Origin: Batrachochytrium dendrobatidis JAM81
Taxonomy: Eukaryota; Chytridiomycota; Chytridiomycetes; Rhizophydiales
Direction: 5' to 3'
Length of the DNA stretch: 64,000 nucleotides
NCBI RefSeq assembly: GCF_000203795.2
Contig: NW_006281101.1
Location: 645,279-709,278 of the forward strand
Every line of letters starts with the position of its first letter. Position 1 is the stretch's first letter. Position numbers and translations under genes: made by a program. Below, piece after piece: positions 60,207 to 64,000 of the stretch. The notes beneath the pieces were generated by a model. The model saw only the letters and a list, made by a program, of their open reading frames with translations, did not search any database and was not told where the DNA came from.

Positions 60207-61018
60207 CAGCACCATGAACATTTTCACAACACTCGATAGATTTTACTAGGAGCTATCTACTAAAATACCCGGTATCATTCGGTGCCCCATCTATACTACT
60301 GACAATTAAATAAGCAATCAATCTGTAGTAGCAAGATGGAAAGGATATTTAGCCATTGTTTCAAAGTAAAATAGTGACTGCAAGATACAAAATAAAATAG
60401 TGAATACAGCTGTACTTTATCTTTATATCCCTTGAATAGTCATCATATTAAAGACATGACACTTGAAAAGTGTGGTTGTATCAACACTCTAATTCTGTTG
60501 AATCTGCAATTCATTGTTTTTGGATACCAAATTATGCATGCTAATCTATTGCGGCTAGCAACAAAGAATATGAGGATGGAGAGATCGGCAACAAAAGCGT
60601 AGCAGCATGTTGTTCAAGACACTGGACTGCAACTAAGCCACACGCCGCTGGACACACAAGTTATTGCTGAAACGGCAGCAGTCCTTGGCCTTCAGCAAAA
60701 TTATTGGGCACAAGCAGAATATTGCTATCGTTTATTATAAAGCTTAGAGCCACCACTACTTGCGTTATTAAAAACTGCCACTTGGATGTAAAGTGAGCCA
60801 CTACATACAGCCCTACCATTTTTTAGATGATCATGTTTGCCTTATATAGCCTCACCCTATTGTCCCATTTTAATGGCTCAAATCTATTTTATTGTTTAGA
60901 TACACTTTGGTTTAGCTTTCCAAGGTTTACTGCTGCAGGAATTGTTATTTTTCAAAAGATTGATTTTTCCACAAATCAAATTCATTACTAGATACTTTAA
61001 AGTCTATTTATTTGCACC
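60207..61018. other. Intergenic region with MITE fragment
   Basis: 812 bp without a gene. A MITE right-end fragment occupies ~60305-60413. The rest is AT-rich and includes the promoter of the CRH gene. Confidence 0.45.
60305..60413. mobile_element. MITE right-end fragment
   Basis: 'caatcaatctgtagtagcaa' and 'aaagtaaaatagtgactgca' match the right part of the family, followed by a terminal AATAGTGAATACAGCTGTA. The terminal repeat has an internal deletion (the TTTCATTTTACG part is lost). Confidence 0.6.
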
Positions 61019-62203
61019 ATGGTTCACTGTTCAAAATTGATTGCATTGCTTAAAGTGGTTGTGGCTACTAGCTTATCAGTAGTCCTGGCTCAGGTCGGAA
61101 AAGTCAACATCCCTCCCGGCTTCAAAACAGGAAACTGTCTTAGTGGTCGACTTGAATTTAATGAGAAGCGCATATTTCGACTTCACGGAGACGAAACCAA
61201 AAAATACGATGTTGATCGTGCCGCGTACGATTTTACTCATAGCTATGGATCTATGACGTACGGTACCAATGGCAGCGCAAGCCTTAACCTAGTTAAGAAC
61301 GCCGATCCTTCCAAGCTAGCCGATGGTGTATTGGTTTCAACCACTCGGTATTTAAGATATGGTAAAATCACTGCCAAACTAAACCCCGCCAAATCTCCAG
61401 GTATTGTTACCACGCTTGTTACATGGTCCGATCGTCAGGCGCCTATTCCCAATAGTTCCGAGTATACACAGGACGAAATTGATTGGGAGTTTCTTGGAAA
61501 GGATGTTTCTCGCCCGGAAACCAATGTTTTTACATACAAGACATCCAAACTAGAACGAGTTGAGTATCTATTTTTAGGACTGGTGTGTTGGCTAAAACCT
61601 GATTGTCTAATCCTTCAACTTGGATAGGGCTTGCATGGTGGTCCAATAGATAGTGTTATTTCTCCCGGTGCTCATGAATACACAATCGATTGGAAAAACG
61701 ATCGTATTTTGTGGCAGGTTGATGGCCGAACAGTAAAGACGCTTTTAAAGAGTGAGTCTCATGGCCAGCCAGGCAGTTTGCCTCCAGGAGAGTTTTGGTT
61801 TCCCGAGTCTGCCTCGCGTGTTCAAGTGTCAATTTGGGACGGTACTACTCAAGGTAGCTGGACAGGTGGACCCATTCAGTACGATCAAAACGGTATTGTC
61901 TCGTCAGTCTATGAGTATATTGATATTCAGTGCTATGACGATAATATGAACCCAGTCTCTACTTGGTCAACGGATGGAACTGGTGCTGCTCAGCCTGAAG
62001 CACCACGATCAACAGCTGCCACTGGTGTTTCAACTGGTGGAAACTCTGGCACTACAGGCACAATTGTCACTTCTGGATCAGCCAGCTCGCCAGGATCATC
62101 GTCTGCACCCAAGAAATCTAATGGCTCGTCTATACAGTATAGCAGTATTGTTTCGGTGCTTGCTATTATATCTGTTGGTGTTACGGCGCTTATAACCTCG
62201 TAA
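61019..62203 (+). CDS. GPI-anchored CRH-type GH16 chitin/glucan transglycosylase
   Basis: Two exons, 61019-61558 and 61628-62203 (69-bp intron, phase 0), give ~371 aa. A hydrophobic N-terminal signal peptide ends near the Ala-Gln at ~25. The GH16 domain spans ~30-310 with the catalytic motif DEIDWEFLG (nucleophile and acid/base glutamates). ISPGAHEYTIDWKNDRI and VSIWDGTTQGSWTGGP are typical of Crh1/Crh2/Utr2. A Ser/Thr/Gly-rich tail and a C-terminal hydrophobic segment (SVLAIISVGVTALITS) indicate GPI anchoring. Crh enzymes cross-link chitin to glucan in fungal walls. No CBM18 module is present. A MITE fragment starts 23 bp after the stop. Confidence 0.93.
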
Positions 62204-62226
62204 ATACTTTAGTGACGTTTTCATAT

Positions 62227-62335
62227 TACCGCCATATCCATATGAAATAGAACACTAAATAAGAGTCGGTGTATAATAAACAGTTGATCTCGCGAAATGA
62301 TTGTTCAGTTTACTGGACAGTATTGTGTTTTTGGA
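62227..62335. mobile_element. MITE left-end fragment at CRH 3' end
   Basis: TACCGCCATATCCATATGAA, then GAACACTAAATAAGAG and 'gtgtataataaacagttgatc' match the left end and adjoining interior; the remainder is lost. It starts 23 bp after the CRH stop, in the position of its 3' UTR. Confidence 0.65.
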
Positions 62336-62889
62336 GCCGCCTACGGCTGGTGATAAACGGTGTAAGAATGGAGAGATGGATGAGAAATTATCAGCAGTCA
62401 TTCTCCTTGATGTTATTGTTTTTCAAATATCGGTAAACTGTTAATCTATTGACTGAATGGTATGAGCATTTATTGTTTGTATCTCTTGTATCGCATTGAT
62501 AATCTGGCTTGTCGAGACAGTCGGCTTGCTAAACAATTTGCCAATTCTCTTGATTAAATATAGAGAAACTTTATTTGTTTGATCTTGCTGTGACACGATC
62601 TTCAGAGTTCCACTTATAGAGTCTACGTTAATCTGAAACAATCATGTAATTTTACAAAGAATTCACGTTTTGAAAAGTTGAAACAGTAATCTGCTTGATG
62701 CCATCAAAGTGTTTTCAAACATGATAAAATTGGATTGTTCAAATATAAATAGATATGTTGTATATTCATTTATGTCAGTCGTGGTACTAGTTTATTCTGA
62801 TCAAAATTAGCACTAATATCGATGCCAACCTCAAAAAATTTATGAATCATATTGATAATATATAAAAATAAAACAAAGTTTTGTTGAAG
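62336..62889. other. Intergenic region
   Basis: AT-rich. A 66-codon frame on the minus strand (62441-62641) has a protein-like look and an acceptor-like TTTCAG at its start but no ATG or recognised family; not called as a gene. Confidence 0.35.
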
Positions 62890-62962
62890 CGGTCACTGGT
62901 CTAAGGGTTATGATTCTCGCTTAGGGTGCGAGGGGTTCCCGGTTCGAGTCCGGGGTGACCCC
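62890..62962 (+). tRNA. tRNA-Pro (anticodon AGG)
   Basis: 73-nt cloverleaf: D arm in TGGTCTAAGGGTTATGA (A box), anticodon stem-loop CTCGC-TTAGGGT-GCGAG with anticodon AGG, T arm CCCGG-TTCGAGT-CCGGG (B box), and acceptor CGGTCAC / GTGACCC. There is no intron. The first acceptor pair appears to be C-C rather than the usual G-C. A run of five T starts within three bases of the 3' end, a Pol III terminator. CCA is not encoded. Confidence 0.93.
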
Positions 62963-62970
62963 GCTTTTTG
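62963..62970 (+). terminator. Pol III T-run terminator
   Basis: A GCTTTTTG run directly after the tRNA-Pro 3' end; five consecutive T residues suffice for Pol III termination. Confidence 0.7.
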
Positions 62971-63092
62971 CCTTTCAAGGCAATTGACTTCATAGCTAAA
63001 CCCCAGCAGTGAGTCGCTAAATTGTTTTAAATCCGCCAACAAGTTAGCTCGCATCTCGATTATTTAAACTGAGTGGACAGTCATCACTCTTT

Positions 63093-63145
63093 TACAGGCG
63101 TATTCACGTAGAATAAAATACTTGATTGTACAGTATCCTCGAGGT
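63093..63145. mobile_element. MITE left-end fragment
   Basis: TACAGGCGTATTCACGTAGA, then ATAAAATACTTGATTGTA, matches the left terminal repeat and first interior bases; the rest is missing or unrecognisable. Confidence 0.55.
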
Positions 63146-63387
63146 GCATGCCTTTGATCAAGTTCAACCTTTGCCAATGCATATCCCAAACTGCCATAGT
63201 ATTAGATTGGCATATATTAAAAGTATGGTTTATTTGCAAGATGTTTATCATATATTACACAACAATATAAAAGTAATACTATTAAATGGGAGCCAAATTG
63301 ACAAAGAGCAATATACAATTTTTGAATATTCTGGCTGTTTAAAGCTAATGCGCATTCATCAAATTGACAACTATAAAAAGCAACTGT

Positions 63388-64000
63388 TCAAGACCGATCA
63401 GTATCCATATTGATACGTACCAGAGTGTCAGTGGGTGTAGATGTCTGTTGCATAGACGGCAGTGTGTTGGATGCTCCATGTGATGTAACCTGTCGAGTAT
63501 TGCGAGATGGCCTAAACCACCGCAGAAATCGGTCATTGGCATTTTGTTCAAAAAAATTGCGAAGTACAGTTTGCGAGTTATTGACATGTGGAGATGGTCG
63601 TGTAGTAAATGTAGAATCTTCAGGAAGTGCAGATGAATTTGTACCATTGTGAGCAAGAGTAACTGTGTCTCTAGATGGGAAAACACCTGTAACTTGATCA
63701 GATGGCAAAGGTGGCACAGGCGTGGTTGAATCATTTGACAATGCTGGTTGTGGTGAATCTGAATCTGTATGGGAAATTTCCATATTGGATGCATATCTGC
63801 GAGTACTATTTTCCTGGTTATGATTGACAGAGTTTAGTGCTGACCGATCTTCTAGCCATGGAGGATATGCAGCAGCCGTAAGTGGTGTGGGATTGGCAAC
63901 TGCAGGAAGAGATTCTCTTAAGCGTTGCTGAAAGGAAACGCCAAGAGCATCTTGATTACAAACTGGACACGTTCGTTTCTTACCAATCAGCCATTCATCT
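63388..64000 (-). CDS. RING-H2 E3 ubiquitin ligase, C-terminal part (5' end outside window)
   Basis: Reading the minus strand from the window edge, the frame opens with DEWLIGKKRTCPVCNQD, the last third of a RING-H2 finger of the RNF13/RNF167 (PA-TM-RING) or Goliath type, where the final Cys pair is CPVC. The ~190 residues that follow are Ser/Thr/Pro-rich and disordered (PPLPSDQVTGVFPSRD, LRNFFEQNANDRFLRWF) down to the stop at 63388. The rest of the RING and any transmembrane part lie beyond base 64000. An overlapping ORF in another frame is a shadow. Confidence 0.75.
   Translation of the reverse strand, partial: DEWLIGKKRTCPVCNQDALGVSFQQRLRESLPAVANPTPLTAAAYPPWLEDRSALNSVNHNQENSTRRYASNMEISHTDSDSPQPALSNDSTTPVPPLPSDQVTGVFPSRDTVTLAHNGTNSSALPEDSTFTTRPSPHVNNSQTVLRNFFEQNANDRFLRWFRPSRNTRQVTSHGASNTLPSMQQTSTPTDTLVRINMDTDRS

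Noticed and set aside
62441..62641. 66-codon minus-strand frame with acceptor-like start
   Set aside because: Protein-like composition, but no ATG, no upstream exon and no recognised domain; evidence is too weak for a gene call.
63345..63794. 149-codon His-rich ORF
   Set aside because: It overlaps the RING-H2 ligase tail in another frame; the ligase frame is continuous with the RING motif and is preferred.

Overview
The window looks like nuclear DNA of an early-diverging, zoosporic (chytrid-type) fungus. It is AT-rich and its genes carry short spliceosomal introns (GTAAGT/GTATGT donors, YAG acceptors). The gene set mixes fungal cell-wall and signalling genes (a CRH-type GH16 transglycosylase, a BAR-SH3 protein, CBM5/12) with genes rarely seen in Dikarya: DM9-repeat proteins, half-size ABCA transporters, CNBD2-like cyclic-nucleotide-binding proteins and an ATF6-like membrane bZIP. 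A Batrachochytrium-like genome fits best; this is inference from gene content, not a database match.

Layout. 1-1.9 kb: AT-rich, one MITE. 1.9-6.6 kb: a CBM5/12-DM9 gene, a CCDC25/Jlp2 gene and a second DM9 gene. 7.3-13.6 kb: Puf6/PUM3, a mitochondrial PPR protein and COQ3. 13.6-22.2 kb: an accessory block, with a MITE followed by two direct, near-identical copies of a ~3.63 kb unit separated by exactly 100 N. The unit carries a fold-back element, a SIAH-like RING relic, an unknown minus-strand ORF and a decayed plus-strand gene. 22.2-28.3 kb: the membrane bZIP factor, convergent with a large unrecognised gene, the two 3' ends meeting inside one MITE. 28.8-47 kb: three paralogous CNB-domain genes, enclosing a TBC1D5-like Rab GAP and a family-16 methyltransferase. 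47.3-53.6 kb: BAR-SH3 protein and an unsplit MadBub checkpoint kinase. 54-60.2 kb: two divergent half-size ABCA transporters. 61-64 kb: CRH transglycosylase, tRNA-Pro(AGG) and the 3' part of a RING-H2 ligase gene.

The dominant mobile signal is one MITE family, with at least 14 full or partial copies. It has ~30 bp terminal inverted repeats beginning TACAGCTGTATTCACG, probable TA target sites, and AATAAA-like motifs close to the ends. Copies lie within a few bases of stop codons, inside an intron, just upstream of start codons, and at the edges of the tandem array. Exon boundaries below were worked out by hand from splice motifs, reading frame and comparison among paralogs or known families; they are predictions.
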